NCBI GenBank assembly: GCA_002377695.1
Contig: DFQH01000007.1
Coordinates: 497 to 56,668 of the forward strand
Source of the DNA: Citromicrobium sp. UBA3494
Lineage (GTDB): Bacteria > Pseudomonadota > Alphaproteobacteria > Sphingomonadales > Sphingomonadaceae
Reading direction: 5' to 3'
DNA: 56,172 bases
In this document: positions 44,803 to 54,957 of the stretch, in pieces
Numbering within the stretch: the stretch's first letter is position 1
How the letters are laid out: each line of letters opens with the position of its first letter
The notes under the pieces: model-generated
Database searches by the model: none
What the model was told of the DNA's origin: nothing
The model's input: only the letters and a program-made list of their open reading frames with translations
Program-made: the position numbers and the translations under genes

Positions 44803-47076
44803 ATGAGCGCAACGGTAGCGGCCCGGAAAATCCTGACCGGCCTTCACGAGTTGATGGCCACCCGCCTTTCGGCGCAGGACAAACTCGACCGCACTGTAGA
44901 GATCGTGGGCGAATCGCTCGATAGCGAAGTGTGCTCGATCTACCTGCTGCGTGGCGGCATGCTGGAGCTGTCCGCCACGCGCGGGCTCAACCAGTCAGCC
45001 GTCCACGTCACCCGCCTTGCGGTGGGGGAGGGGCTGACCGGCACACTCGTCGCGCATGGGGAAACGCTCAACCTCGCGCAGGCCAAGGCGCACCCGGATT
45101 TCCAGTACCGGCCCGAAACCGGGGAGGACAAGTTCTCCAGCTTCGCGGGCGTGCCGATCGTCTATCGCGAGCGTGCGGTGGGCGCGCTCAACGTCCAGCA
45201 TGTCGATCCACGCCGGTACGAGGACGTGGAGATCGAGGCGCTCCAGACCACCGCAATGGTGCTGAGCGAAATGATCGTGAACGCGGGCCTGATCGACGAG
45301 CGTTCGGCGGACGAGGCCGCGCCGGAACGCAGCGGACCTGCGCAGCTGACCGGCCTGACGCTGGTGGCCGGCCTGGCGAGCGGTTCGGCGGTTTTCCACC
45401 AGCCCCGCATCACCATCGACAAGGTCGTCGCCGAAGACACCGAGTTCGAGCGGCAGCGGGTCTATCGCGCGTTCGAGCGCATGCGCGACCAGATCGACCA
45501 GATGGCGCAGCAGGCGGAATTCGGCGCGGGCGGGGAAACCGACGAGGTTCTCAAGGCCTACAAGGCTTTTGCCTACGACGAGGGCTGGAGCCGCCGGATC
45601 AACGAGGCGATCGATGCAGGGCTGACCGCCGAAGCCGCGATCGAGCGTGTGCAGCAGCGCACCCGCATGCGCATGCGCGAGATCGACGATCCGCTGCTCG
45701 CGGACCGGATGCACGACCTGGAAGACCTCTCGAACCGCCTGCTGCGGATCGTCTCGGGCCAGATCGGAACCGCCGCGTCGAGCGGGCTGAAGGAAGACGC
45801 GATCCTGATCGCGCGCAACCTGGGCCCGGCCGAACTGCTCGAATATGATCGGCGGCGGCTCAAGGGCGTGATCCTGGAAGAAGGCTCGCTCACCTCGCAT
45901 GTGGTGATCGTGGCGCGGGCTATGGGCATCCCGGTGCTGGGCCGCGTGCGGGGCCTGCGCGGCGTCGTGGGCGAGGGTGACCACGTGCTGCTCGACAGCG
46001 ATGCCGGGCTCGCGCATGTCCGCGCCCAGACCTCGGTCATCGATGCGTTCGAGGCGCGCTTCGCCAAATCGAAGGAACGGCGCGCCGCCTATGCCGAGCT
46101 GCGCGATGTAGAACCGTTCACGCGCTGCGGCACGCGTATCCAGGTCATGATGAATGCTGGCCTGCGCGATGATCTGACCACGCTTTCGATGGTCGGCGCC
46201 GACGGTATCGGCCTGTTCCGCACCGAGTTCCAGTTTCTCGTCTCCGCCACGCTGCCGCAGCGCGAGAAGCAGACGCGCTTCTACAAGGATGTGCTCGATG
46301 CGGCGGGCAGCAAGCCGGTGGTGTTCCGCACGGTCGATATCGGCGGCGACAAGGCGGTGCCCTATCTTTCGAGCGACAGTGGCGCGGCCGACGAGAACCC
46401 GGCGATGGGCTGGCGGGCCCTGCGCCTCGCGCTGGAGCGCGATGGCCTGTTCAAGGCGCAGGCCCGCGCGCTGATCGAGGCGGCGGGCGGGCGCACGCTC
46501 AGGGTCATGTTCCCCATGATCTCCGAACCGTGGGAATTCGATGCCGCCCGCGCCGTGTTCGAGGAACAGCGGGAATTCCTGCGTGCACGCAAGCGGATCA
46601 TCCTGCCCGAAGAGATCGAATATGGCGCCATGATCGAGGTGCCGGGGCTGGTCGAGGTGCTCGATCTGCTGGTGCCCAAGGTGTCCTTCCTGTCGGTCGG
46701 TACCAATGATCTTACCCAGTTCCTGTTCGCTGCCGACCGTGCCAACCCCAAGCTTGCTGCGCGCTACGACTGGCTGTCCCCGGCCATCCTGCGGTTCCTC
46801 AAGCGGATCGTGGATGCGACCGCCGGGCATCAGGTGCGGCTGGGGCTGTGTGGCGAAATGGGCGGACGACGGCTGGAGGCGCTCGCGCTGCTGGGCCTGG
46901 GATATCGCCGCCTTTCGATCACGCCGGTTTCCGTAGGCCCGATCAAGGAACTGATCCGGCAGATCGACCTCGATGAGGTGAGCAGCTTCATGAGTCGGCT
47001 GATCGCTCAGCCGCCCCCCGATACGCGCGCGGCGATTGCCCAATGGGCGCAGGAACACGGCATCGAAGTGGAATGA
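44803..47076 (+). CDS. ptsP: Phosphoenolpyruvate-protein phosphotransferase with GAF domain (nitrogen PTS enzyme I)
   Basis: A 757-residue EI-Ntr. An N-terminal GAF domain (about 1-160) precedes the PTS enzyme I domains. The phosphorylated histidine is H366 in SLTSHVVIVARAMGIP. The PEP-binding domain includes GADGIGLFRTEFQF and GTNDLTQFLFAADR, with the catalytic Cys in LGLCGEMGG near the C-terminus. It starts the PEP-dependent phosphorelay that signals nitrogen status. NPr and EIIA-Ntr are not encoded nearby. Confidence 0.95.
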   Translation: MSATVAARKILTGLHELMATRLSAQDKLDRTVEIVGESLDSEVCSIYLLRGGMLELSATRGLNQSAVHVTRLAVGEGLTGTLVAHGETLNLAQAKAHPDFQYRPETGEDKFSSFAGVPIVYRERAVGALNVQHVDPRRYEDVEIEALQTTAMVLSEMIVNAGLIDERSADEAAPERSGPAQLTGLTLVAGLASGSAVFHQPRITIDKVVAEDTEFERQRVYRAFERMRDQIDQMAQQAEFGAGGETDEVLKAYKAFAYDEGWSRRINEAIDAGLTAEAAIERVQQRTRMRMREIDDPLLADRMHDLEDLSNRLLRIVSGQIGTAASSGLKEDAILIARNLGPAELLEYDRRRLKGVILEEGSLTSHVVIVARAMGIPVLGRVRGLRGVVGEGDHVLLDSDAGLAHVRAQTSVIDAFEARFAKSKERRAAYAELRDVEPFTRCGTRIQVMMNAGLRDDLTTLSMVGADGIGLFRTEFQFLVSATLPQREKQTRFYKDVLDAAGSKPVVFRTVDIGGDKAVPYLSSDSGAADENPAMGWRALRLALERDGLFKAQARALIEAAGGRTLRVMFPMISEPWEFDAARAVFEEQREFLRARKRIILPEEIEYGAMIEVPGLVEVLDLLVPKVSFLSVGTNDLTQFLFAADRANPKLAARYDWLSPAILRFLKRIVDATAGHQVRLGLCGEMGGRRLEALALLGLGYRRLSITPVSVGPIKELIRQIDLDEVSSFMSRLIAQPPPDTRAAIAQWAQEHGIEVE

Positions 47077-47186
47077 TCCTGTTCCGGCTGGGAAAAAGGC
47101 GCAAAATCCGGTCTTCCCGCCGTTGGCTTCGCATGGGAACGCCGCTAGACAGGGCGTTCCTGCAGCGGGGGCCGTAAGGATCAGTA

Positions 47187-48068
47187 ATGGCGGACGACGA
47201 ACCCGGATTCGAAATAGACAATTCCGAGCCGGCTGCCCCGGGCGAGCGGCTGCGCGCCGCGCGCGAAGCCAAGGGCATGAGCATAGAGGATGTGGCTTCG
47301 GCCACGCGGATTCCCAGGAACCATCTCGAATCCATCGAAGATGGCGATTTTGCCGTGCTGCCGGGCCGGACCTATGCGATCGGCTTTTCGCGCAGCTACG
47401 CCAAGGCGGTGGGCCTCAACGATGACGAAATCGTCAACGAGGTGCGCGAACAGCTCGGGATCGAAGACCCGTCCGAGCGTCTGCGCGACGGCACCATCCA
47501 GACCGAAGATCCCACCCGCCTGCCATCGCGCGGGCTGGTAATCGGTTCGATCGTGGCGGCCGTGATCCTTCTGCTCGGCCTCTTCGCCTTCTCGCGCACC
47601 TTCTTCAATCCCGGCGCCGGGCCCGATTCCCTGCTGGCAGCAGAGGAAGACCGGACGATTGCCGAAGAGCAGGCGCAGGCAGCGGCGACGCAGAGCGCCA
47701 GCCAGCAGCCGGCAGCCGATGGCCCGGTCGTATTCACCTCCACCGAAGAGGGCATGTGGGTGCGCTTCTACGATGGCGTTGAATCGAACGTGCTGATGGA
47801 AAGCCTGATGGCCGAGGGTGAAAGCTACACCATCCCCGACACCGCCGAAGACCCGCAGATGCGCACCGGGCGGCCCGACGCATTCACGATCACCATCGGC
47901 GGGCAAAGCGTGCCGCGCCTCGCCGAGAACGATGCGGTCGTCAGCGATGTGGAGGTGAGCGCGGAGGCGCTGCTGGCGCGCGACGGCGTCGGCCTGCCCG
48001 GTGAGGGTAACGACGCGGAGGGCGGCGACAGTACGCCGCAGACCACCGGAACCGGCGGCGCTCGCTGA
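47187..48068 (+). CDS. RodZ-like helix-turn-helix membrane protein
   Basis: A 293-residue protein: N-terminal HTH (about 17-85, RLRAAREAKGMSIEDVASAT...), a single transmembrane helix (GLVIGSIVAAVILLLGLFAF), a linker rich in Ala and Gln, and a C-terminal DUF4115-like beta domain (VVFTSTEEGMWVRFYDG). This is the RodZ arrangement, linking cytoplasmic MreB to the periplasm in rod-shape maintenance. It lies between ptsP and ybgF/cpoB. Confidence 0.85.
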   Translation: MADDEPGFEIDNSEPAAPGERLRAAREAKGMSIEDVASATRIPRNHLESIEDGDFAVLPGRTYAIGFSRSYAKAVGLNDDEIVNEVREQLGIEDPSERLRDGTIQTEDPTRLPSRGLVIGSIVAAVILLLGLFAFSRTFFNPGAGPDSLLAAEEDRTIAEEQAQAAATQSASQQPAADGPVVFTSTEEGMWVRFYDGVESNVLMESLMAEGESYTIPDTAEDPQMRTGRPDAFTITIGGQSVPRLAENDAVVSDVEVSAEALLARDGVGLPGEGNDAEGGDSTPQTTGTGGAR

Positions 48069-48163
48069 TCGGCGCAAGGGAATCGAGAAAGCGATGGTTC
48101 AGCCCCGGTTCGTGACGAAGGGGGCAGCACCCGCGATAACGGACTTGGAATACGAGGGAGACA

Positions 48164-49081
48164 ATGACTTTGTTCAATTCATCCGCGAAACCCCGCGCGG
48201 TTCTGATCGGCGCGCTGGCCGGCCTGCTCGTGACCACGGGCACGCCCGCAGTCGCGCAGGACGGTGACGAAGCGCGCATCCGCAAGCTCGAAGCCGAAGT
48301 CCGCGCGCTTCAGCGGCGGGTCTTCCCCGGTGGCGACGGGCGCTATTTCGAGCCCGAAATCTCATCATCGCAGAGCGGCGGCGCGACGAATGCCGCGCAG
48401 ACGACTGCCGTTACCGACATTCTGGCCCGGCTCGACGCGCTCGAATCCTCGATCCAGACGCTGACGGGACAGGTCGAGCAGGTCACCAACACGCAGCGGG
48501 GCTTCGAGGCGCGCCTTTCCGCTCTCGAAAGCGCGACCGTGCCGCGCACCGCGTCGAATACACCCGGCTCCGGCACGACCACCCAGCCACGCACGACGCC
48601 CACGCCCACGCCCACACCTGCGCAAAGCTCCGGCCCCAGCGCAGAACGTCTTGCCGCGGTGCGCGCGATCACCAAGCCGCAGACCGACGATGCGGGCGAC
48701 GACGACTACTCCTACGGCTTCCGCCTGTGGGAGGCCGAGCTTTATCCCGAGGCGCAGCAGGCGCTCGCCGCCTTCGTGGAGCAGTATCCGAACCACTGGC
48801 GCACCACTTACGGGCGCAACCTGCTGGGCCGTGCCTTTCTCGACAACGGGCAGGCGCGCGAGGCCGCTCCGTGGTTCCTGCAGAACTACCAGGCCGATAA
48901 CGACGCTGCCCGTGCGCCCGACAGTCTGCTCTATCTTGCCGAAGCGATGATCGAGCTGGGCGATACGGACCGCGCGTGCATCGCCCTTGCCGAATTCGGC
49001 GAGACCTATCCGGCCATCGCCGCCGGTCGGTTGAGCGATCAGTACGAAGCGAACCGGCGCAAGGTGAGCTGCTCCAATTAA
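48164..49081 (+). CDS. YbgF/CpoB-like periplasmic TPR protein
   Basis: A 305-residue secreted protein: signal peptide (AVLIGALAGLLVTTGTPAVAQ), a coiled-coil (ARIRKLEAEVRALQRRV and LARLDALESSIQTL), a proline/threonine-rich linker and C-terminal TPR repeats (about 180-305). This architecture matches CpoB (YbgF), which coordinates Tol-Pal and peptidoglycan synthesis at division. It is adjacent to tilS, as in several alphaproteobacteria. The tol genes themselves are not in the window. Confidence 0.85.
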   Translation: MTLFNSSAKPRAVLIGALAGLLVTTGTPAVAQDGDEARIRKLEAEVRALQRRVFPGGDGRYFEPEISSSQSGGATNAAQTTAVTDILARLDALESSIQTLTGQVEQVTNTQRGFEARLSALESATVPRTASNTPGSGTTTQPRTTPTPTPTPAQSSGPSAERLAAVRAITKPQTDDAGDDDYSYGFRLWEAELYPEAQQALAAFVEQYPNHWRTTYGRNLLGRAFLDNGQAREAAPWFLQNYQADNDAARAPDSLLYLAEAMIELGDTDRACIALAEFGETYPAIAAGRLSDQYEANRRKVSCSN

Positions 49082-49160
49082 CGCAGAGGTCGATCCGGCG
49101 CTGGTCGCGCGGTTTCTCGCCGATTGCCGGCTGGACGAGGATTACGGGGAGAGGCTGGGC

Positions 49161-50075
49161 GTGGCGGTGTCCGGAGGGCCGGACAGCCTCGCCCTGCTTC
49201 TGCTGGCCAATGCCGCGATGCCCGGCCGGATCGATGCTGCAACGGTCGATCACGGCCTGCGGACCGAATCGCGGGCAGAGGCAGAGTTCGTCGGAGAGGT
49301 GTGCGCGCAGATCGGCGTGCCCCACGCGATCCTTCCCGTGGGACTGGCGGCCGGCAACACGCAGGCGATGGCGCGCGCGGCGCGCTACGAGGCGATGGGT
49401 CTGCATTTCACGCAGATGGGTGTGGCCACATTCGCCACGGCGCATCACGCCGACGACCAGGCGGAAACGCTGCTGATGCGGCTCAACCGGGGGAGCGGCC
49501 TGTCCGGGCTGGCGGGCGTGCGGCCTTCCTCGATCTTCTTTCCCGCCGGAGTGGTCGCCGAAATGCTCCTGATCCGGCCCCTGCTGGGATGGCGGCGAGA
49601 GGAACTTGCCGCGATCGTGGCCGAGGCAGGCGTCGAACCGGTAAGAGACCCCTCCAACACGGACGACACGTACGAGCGCGCGCGGATACGCAAGGCGATT
49701 GCCGATCTCGACTGGCTCGATCCGTCCGCCATGGCGCTCTCCGCCCGGTATCTGGCAGAAGCGGAAGTGGCGGTGGAGCATATCGTCCAGCAGACGGCGC
49801 AGCGCTGCTGTATCTGGCGCGACGGGGGATGTGCTTTCACATGGGGGCATCCACGCCTGATCGAAATCGGCGTTGTCGAACTCATTCTGGAAGGGCTCGG
49901 CGCGTCCGATCTTCGCAAATCGGACATTGCCCGGATGATCGACCGGTTGCGTTCGAGGGAGCATGCCTCGCTCGGGGGCGTGCTCGCCCGGCGGCGGATG
50001 TATCCCACCGCAGAGCGGACGACCACCGACGTGATGTGGTTCGAGCCCGAGCCGCCACGATCCGCCGGGTCGTGA
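49161..50075 (+). CDS. tilS: tRNA(Ile)-lysidine synthase
   Basis: An N-type ATP pyrophosphatase that modifies C34 of tRNA-Ile2 to lysidine. Motif SGGPDSLALLLLANAA is at the N-terminus, followed by VDHGLR and HHADDQAETLLMR. The GTG used here lies only three codons before the P-loop, so the natural protein probably starts upstream. The frame is open back to 49068 but offers only ATT (49077) or CTG (49101). An ATT start at 49077 would overlap the ybgF stop and restore the usual ~25 extra residues. No ftsH follows. Confidence 0.9.
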   Translation: MAVSGGPDSLALLLLANAAMPGRIDAATVDHGLRTESRAEAEFVGEVCAQIGVPHAILPVGLAAGNTQAMARAARYEAMGLHFTQMGVATFATAHHADDQAETLLMRLNRGSGLSGLAGVRPSSIFFPAGVVAEMLLIRPLLGWRREELAAIVAEAGVEPVRDPSNTDDTYERARIRKAIADLDWLDPSAMALSARYLAEAEVAVEHIVQQTAQRCCIWRDGGCAFTWGHPRLIEIGVVELILEGLGASDLRKSDIARMIDRLRSREHASLGGVLARRRMYPTAERTTTDVMWFEPEPPRSAGS

Positions 50076-50078
50076 GGC

Positions 50079-50921
50079 CTAGGTAATCGGTTCGCCCAGC
50101 TTGAGCGTTTCGCCGCGGGTGATGATGACCTTGTCGCCCTTCTTCGCCACGGCGAACACCTTGGCTGCGAATTCGTTGGGCAGCCCGATGCATCCGTGGC
50201 TGGCATAGCCGTTCTCGACCTGCGAACCGTGCAGCGCCACGCCGTCTTTGGTGAGGAACATCGAATAGGGCATGGGCGCGTTGTTGTACTTCTCCGACAC
50301 GTTGTGCCGCATCTTGTAGCGGATCGGGAACGTGCCGAGCGGGGTCGGGTGTTCCTGCGTGCCGAGCAGGACAGCCGCCGCGCCGATCTCGTACCCGCCG
50401 CGGAAAACCGAGATGACCCGCGCATCGAGATCGACCGTCATCACGATCGGGCCGGGCGGCACTCCGTCCGTATCCCAATGCCACTCGCCGTAACGGATCG
50501 GGCCGGTGATCGGCAGGACCCGCTTGACCACCAGGGGCTCTGAGCGCGTCGGGGTCCGGCGCGAGACGGTGCGCGGCGACTGGTCGCGCGCATCGTAGAT
50601 GGTCTCGCCTTCGCGTGCTGCGCTGGCGGGGGCCGTTTCGGAGGTGCCGGGCGCAGTGGCTTCGTCCGGCTCGATCGTCTCGTCGGTCAGCGCGGTGTCA
50701 GCTTCCGCTTCGGGATCAAGCGCTTGTGCGCCGGCCTGCGTGCCGGTGCCATCGCCGAACCTGGAGGGATCGACCGGAATCGCGTCTTCCAGGTCCGGCG
50801 CCGCAGCCACGCTCTGTGTTTCGGCGCCGGTATCGAGGAAACGCGCGCCGATGGACGCGCCGCCGAACAGCAGCACGGTCGCCAGTGTGGCGCCACCGAT
50901 CCAGATGAGGGCTTTGCTCAT
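50079..50921 (-). CDS. L,D-transpeptidase (YkuD family)
   Basis: A 280-residue protein with an N-terminal membrane anchor or signal (LIWIGGATLATVLLFGGASI), a long low-complexity acidic/Ala region (about 35-115), and a C-terminal YkuD domain. The catalytic region is HGSQVENGYASHGCIGLPN, with Cys in SHGC. Such enzymes form 3-3 peptidoglycan crosslinks or attach lipoproteins. The stop is three bases from that of convergent tilS. Confidence 0.9.
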   Translation of the reverse strand: MSKALIWIGGATLATVLLFGGASIGARFLDTGAETQSVAAAPDLEDAIPVDPSRFGDGTGTQAGAQALDPEAEADTALTDETIEPDEATAPGTSETAPASAAREGETIYDARDQSPRTVSRRTPTRSEPLVVKRVLPITGPIRYGEWHWDTDGVPPGPIVMTVDLDARVISVFRGGYEIGAAAVLLGTQEHPTPLGTFPIRYKMRHNVSEKYNNAPMPYSMFLTKDGVALHGSQVENGYASHGCIGLPNEFAAKVFAVAKKGDKVIITRGETLKLGEPIT

Positions 50922-51028
50922 ATCAATGCCTTCTTGCCTCGCGCGCGCGGGAAATCATAGCGTACGGGGCCTTCGCGTCTCGTCACGAGACGGTATAGCG
51001 GGCAAAGGTTAACGGCGGTGAAGGCCGC

Positions 51029-51826
51029 CTAGTCCCGCGATACCTCCACGGTCTTCTCGCACAGATCGACCATGCCGAAGCTGGTCAGGAAGCTGACATC
51101 GGCGGCGTCCCGGCCCACGCCGATCTTCACGATTTCGTCCGCCCGCGCCATGCCGGTCGCATCGACCAGCTGCCAGGTTCCGCCGTCCTTACTCTCGGGA
51201 TCGTGCAGGAAGACTTCGGCCACCGCGTGGAAATCCTGCGGGCTGACATCGGGCCCGTAACAGGCGACGTAGCGCGCGGGGATCGTGCTGGCACGCGCAA
51301 GCGAGATGACCACGTGGGCGAAATCGCGACAGATGCCGCGTCGCTCCACGAAACTGTCGAGCGCGGTGGTGTGCGCATCCGAACTGCCGGGCGCGTAGGT
51401 GAACCTGTCCGACACCCACTCGCGGATCGCCTCGACACGCTCTCCCCCAGAGGTCCCGCCGAACTGCGCTTCGACAAAGCTCTGGAACCTGTCTGCCGGG
51501 CAGAAGGCGGAATCGAACAGGTATTGCACCGGGGCTGCGGGCATCCGGTGCGGATCGAGCTGCTTGAGAGATGGCAGGTCGACAAGCTGTCGCTGGATAT
51601 CGACGCGCGCATCGTGTTGCACCTCGAAGCGTCCGTCCGCACGCACCCAGACACGCTCCCCGATCTCTTCCTGCGCCGGAATGCGGATGCACTGGGCGGC
51701 CTCGGTCATGTCCGTATTGCAGGACAGCAGCTTCTGCTCGGGAATGTCCGCCGCTTCGAACTGAAGCATGGCATCGATTGGCGCTTCGGTGGTGAAGGCG
51801 AAGCTTGATCGGATGGAAATGGTCAT
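51029..51826 (-). CDS. Transglutaminase-like family protein
   Basis: A 265-residue cytosolic protein with a transglutaminase-like cysteine-protease core: active-site RRGICRDFAHVVISLAR (Cys), followed by DFHAVAEVFL (His) and a downstream Asp in DATGMARAD. The N-terminal ~120 residues are a beta-rich bacterial transglutaminase N-domain. The substrate is unknown. It is unrelated to the lasso B2 protease apart from the fold. Confidence 0.85.
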   Translation of the reverse strand: MTISIRSSFAFTTEAPIDAMLQFEAADIPEQKLLSCNTDMTEAAQCIRIPAQEEIGERVWVRADGRFEVQHDARVDIQRQLVDLPSLKQLDPHRMPAAPVQYLFDSAFCPADRFQSFVEAQFGGTSGGERVEAIREWVSDRFTYAPGSSDAHTTALDSFVERRGICRDFAHVVISLARASTIPARYVACYGPDVSPQDFHAVAEVFLHDPESKDGGTWQLVDATGMARADEIVKIGVGRDAADVSFLTSFGMVDLCEKTVEVSRD

Positions 51827-51865
51827 ACCCGGTAACGCGTCGCGCGCGTTAAGTGCCGAGCTTTC

Positions 51866-53257
51866 TCAAACTTTTTCACTCGGCACGCCGAACAGATCGT
51901 GCTCGTCGGCGTCTTCCACCATCACGTCCACGATATCTCCGGATGCCAGGCTCGCAGAGACATTGCGCAAGAACACGTTGCCATCGATTTCGGGCGCGTC
52001 GGCCTCGCTTCGCCCGGTCGCGCCGATATCGCCATCTTCATCGGCTTCGCCGACCTCGTCGATGATGACGGGGAGGGTGCGCCCGATCTTGGCCTGAAGC
52101 TTTGCCGCGCTGATCCGCGCGGTCACTTCCATGATCCGGGCGTAACGTTCTTCCTTCACCGCTTCTGGTACCGGATCGGGCAGGGCATTGGCCGCCGCAC
52201 CTTCGACCGGCTCGAACCGGAAGGCGCCCACACGGTCCAGCTGCGCTTCTTCCAGCCAGTCGAGCAGGTACTGGAAATCGTCCTCGGTCTCGCCCGGGAA
52301 GCCGACCACGAAACTGCTTCGCACCGCGATGTCCGGGCAGATTTCGCGCCAGCTCCTCAGCCGTTCGAGCACTTTTGCCTCGTTTGCCGGGCGCTTCATG
52401 CGTTTCAGAACCGAAGGCGCGGCATGCTGAAACGGAATGTCGAGGTAGGGCGTCAGCAGTCCCTCGGCCATCAGCGGGATGACCTGATCCACGTGCGGGT
52501 ATGGATACACGTAGTGCAGCCGCACCCAGGGCGGGGTGCCCTGGTCGGTCCGCAGCTGGCCCAGCTCGCGCGCCAGATCGGTCATGTGAGCGCGCACCTC
52601 GTGGCCCTTCCACTCGCGCGCCTCGTGGCGGGTGTCCACGCCATAGGCGGAGGTGTCCTGGCTGATGACCAGCAGCTCCTTCGTCCCCGCCGCGACCAGC
52701 TTTTCCGCTTCGCGCAGCACCGCGTCGATCCGTCGGCTGGCGAGTTTCCCGCGCAGGGAGGGGATGATGCAGAAGGCGCAGGAGTGATTGCAGCCCTCCG
52801 AAATCTTGAGGTAGCCGTAGTGGCGCGGGGTCAGCTTGATATCCGCCAGATCGGGCTGGGGGATCAGGTCGATATACGGCCCTTGGCTTGGCGGCGCGTG
52901 CTCGTGCACGGCTTCCACGACCTGTTCGTACTGATGCGCGCCGGTCACTGCGAGCACCTGCGGATGCGCGGCACGGATCGCATCGGCCTCGTCGCCCATG
53001 CAGCCGGTCACGATCACGCGGCCGTTTTCCGCAATTGCCTCGCCGATTGCCTGCAGGCTCTCCTCCTTGGCGGAATCGAGAAAGCCGCAGGTATTGACCA
53101 GCACGATGTCCGCACCGGCATAGTCGGGGCTCATGGTATAGCCGTCGGCGCGCAGGCGCGTGAGAATGCGCTCGCTATCGACGAGCGCCTTGGGACAGCC
53201 GAGGCTGACCATGCCGACCTTCTTGGGGTCGGGAATAGTGGTGGTGGTTGCTGTCAT
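51866..53257 (-). CDS. rimO: Ribosomal protein S12 methylthiotransferase RimO
   Basis: A 463-residue radical SAM methylthiotransferase acting on Asp of ribosomal protein S12. It has the N-terminal MTTase domain ([19 protein letters not shown], then [14 protein letters not shown]), the radical SAM motif C-x3-C-x2-C in [12 protein letters not shown], and a C-terminal TRAM region. Three further Cys ligands of the N-terminal cluster are present. Confidence 0.95.
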   Translation of the reverse strand: MTATTTTIPDPKKVGMVSLGCPKALVDSERILTRLRADGYTMSPDYAGADIVLVNTCGFLDSAKEESLQAIGEAIAENGRVIVTGCMGDEADAIRAAHPQVLAVTGAHQYEQVVEAVHEHAPPSQGPYIDLIPQPDLADIKLTPRHYGYLKISEGCNHSCAFCIIPSLRGKLASRRIDAVLREAEKLVAAGTKELLVISQDTSAYGVDTRHEAREWKGHEVRAHMTDLARELGQLRTDQGTPPWVRLHYVYPYPHVDQVIPLMAEGLLTPYLDIPFQHAAPSVLKRMKRPANEAKVLERLRSWREICPDIAVRSSFVVGFPGETEDDFQYLLDWLEEAQLDRVGAFRFEPVEGAAANALPDPVPEAVKEERYARIMEVTARISAAKLQAKIGRTLPVIIDEVGEADEDGDIGATGRSEADAPEIDGNVFLRNVSASLASGDIVDVMVEDADEHDLFGVPSEKV

Positions 53258-53333
53258 GATTGGTCGCGCCCTCTACACCCATGCGCGGCTTTGCGCTAGG
53301 CGGCGCGTCGCGTTGCAATTAGGAGCCGTAGCG

Positions 53334-53735
53334 ATGGGCCAGATAGACCTTGTGCAAGTTGTCGCGGGCGCCGCTGCCTTCTTCCTCGTCGGCATGGTCT
53401 GGTATGGCGTGCTGTTCGGCAAGGTCTGGAAGCGCGCCATCGGGCGCAGCGAGGAAGAGGATTTCAGCGGCGACCGGCCGATATGGTTGGTTTTCGGACT
53501 CACCTTCGCCTTCGCAATGCTGATCTCGCTGACGCTGGCGCACCAGTTTGCGATGTCGAGCCCGTCGGTGCGTGCGATGATGATGATCTCGGTCGGCTAC
53601 GGCGCGATGCTGATGGTGCCCGCCATCGGCATCCGCTACCTCTATCTGAACGCCCCGTGGCAGGTCTTTGCGATCGATGCCGGATTCTTCGTTACCGCAA
53701 TGGCGGCGATGGGCGGGGTCTTCGTGCTGCTCTAG
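53334..53735 (+). CDS. DUF1761 family membrane protein
   Basis: A 133-residue protein with four predicted membrane helices, matching DUF1761 (FFLVGMVWYGVLFGKVWKRAIG at the first two helices). Function unknown. ATG 53334 has an AGGAG-containing ribosome site about 12 bases upstream. Its stop overlaps that of the convergent K+ channel gene. Confidence 0.78.
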   Translation: MGQIDLVQVVAGAAAFFLVGMVWYGVLFGKVWKRAIGRSEEEDFSGDRPIWLVFGLTFAFAMLISLTLAHQFAMSSPSVRAMMMISVGYGAMLMVPAIGIRYLYLNAPWQVFAIDAGFFVTAMAAMGGVFVLL

Positions 53736-54865
53736 CCGCGCGCTTCCTGCTGCTTGGCGCGTCCATTGCCGCTGCCGTCGCCCTTATCCTCGCCTTCGAC
53801 CGTGGGTACGATCTCTACCACGATGTCGCCCGCCTGCAGGTTCTGGCACTCCTCTTCCCAGAAGCCCAGCGCCTCGCCATTGCGATAGATGCGCAGGCCC
53901 CGTCCGCCGGTCCGCAGGTCGGAGATCGCGCACCCGCATTCCTCTGCCGTGACGGCACGCTCCACCAGTTGGACCCGCCCGGAGATCGAGGCCAGGTCGG
54001 CCAGATAGTCGGCAATGTGCGCGCCCTTGACGCTGCCCGCCAGAAGCAGGCCGGTGAAGTGGACCGGGTTGATGACATTGTTCGCCCCGGCCTGCCGCGC
54101 GATGCTCTCGTTATCCAGAGCGCGCACGACCACGCTGATCGGTACGGCGGGCGCGAGCGCACGCACGGTCAGCACGATCAGGATGGAGGTATCGTCGCGC
54201 CCGGCGGAGACGAGCACGCTTTGCGCACGGTCGATCCGCACGGCTTTCAGCGTTTCGTCGCGCGTGGCGTCGGCCGCCATGATGTTGCAGCCCAGCGCCT
54301 CCGCTTCCGCTAGCCGTTCCTCGCTCGGGTCGATCACGACGATGCAGTGCGGATCGGTGCCGCGCTCGATCAGTTCGTTGACCGATTCGGAGCCCGATAC
54401 GCCGTAGCCCAGCACGACCACATGGTCGGACAATTGCTCCTGGATGCGGTTCATGCGGAATTTCTCCCAGCTGCGCTGAATGAGGAAGTTGTAGGCCGTG
54501 CCCACGAAAATGAAGAGGACGGCGAAGCGGACCGGTGTCACGATCACGGCTTCCACCAGCCGGGCGCGATCGGTGATCGGTGCGATGTCCCCGAAACCGG
54601 TCGTCGTGATCGAGATCATGGTGAAGTAGACGACGTCGAGGAAGCTGACCTCGCCGTCCAGATTATCGACCAGGCCTTCGCGATCCCACCAGTGGATCAT
54701 GATGACGAGGAAGATCAGGCCCAGCGCCAGACCCAGCCGGATGGAAAGGTCTCCCCACACCGGCACCTTGAGCGCGCGGCGCAGCGGCTGGAACTTCGGC
54801 CCGCGCACGTCGCGCGTGCTCACGCCCGAACGGACCTTTTCGATTTGCTGCTTGTCGCGGCTCAT
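53732..54865 (-). CDS. Potassium channel with TrkA-N and TrkA-C domains
   Basis: A 377-residue protein: two membrane helices flanking the pore filter TTTGFGDIAP, then an RCK domain (HVVVLGYGVSGSESVNELI) and a C-terminal TrkA-C-like domain. The tail is Gly/Lys-rich. It is a second K+ channel in this window, distinct in sequence from the one at 8542-9603. Confidence 0.9.
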   Translation of the reverse strand: MSRDKQQIEKVRSGVSTRDVRGPKFQPLRRALKVPVWGDLSIRLGLALGLIFLVIMIHWWDREGLVDNLDGEVSFLDVVYFTMISITTTGFGDIAPITDRARLVEAVIVTPVRFAVLFIFVGTAYNFLIQRSWEKFRMNRIQEQLSDHVVVLGYGVSGSESVNELIERGTDPHCIVVIDPSEERLAEAEALGCNIMAADATRDETLKAVRIDRAQSVLVSAGRDDTSILIVLTVRALAPAVPISVVVRALDNESIARQAGANNVINPVHFTGLLLAGSVKGAHIADYLADLASISGRVQLVERAVTAEECGCAISDLRTGGRGLRIYRNGEALGFWEEECQNLQAGDIVVEIVPTVEGEDKGDGSGNGRAKQQEARG

Positions 54866-54957
54866 GAGGGGAAACTGCTCATCGGAACAGTTCGATTAGC
54901 GACGCACCCCGGGCGCCGCAACAACAGGAGTTCGGACCATGCAATCGGCGAGGCGGC

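Noticed and set aside
44995..47058. 687-codon minus-strand frame over ptsP
   Set aside because: Shadow frame rich in Arg, His and Gly; ptsP on the plus strand has all enzyme I motifs.
51029..51826. Transglutaminase-like gene considered as a second lasso protease
   Set aside because: It has a beta-rich N-terminal domain and RRGICRDFAH active site of the general transglutaminase family, and lies 44 kb from the lasso locus.
51899..53299. 466-codon plus-strand frame over rimO
   Set aside because: No domain; rimO is unambiguous on the other strand.
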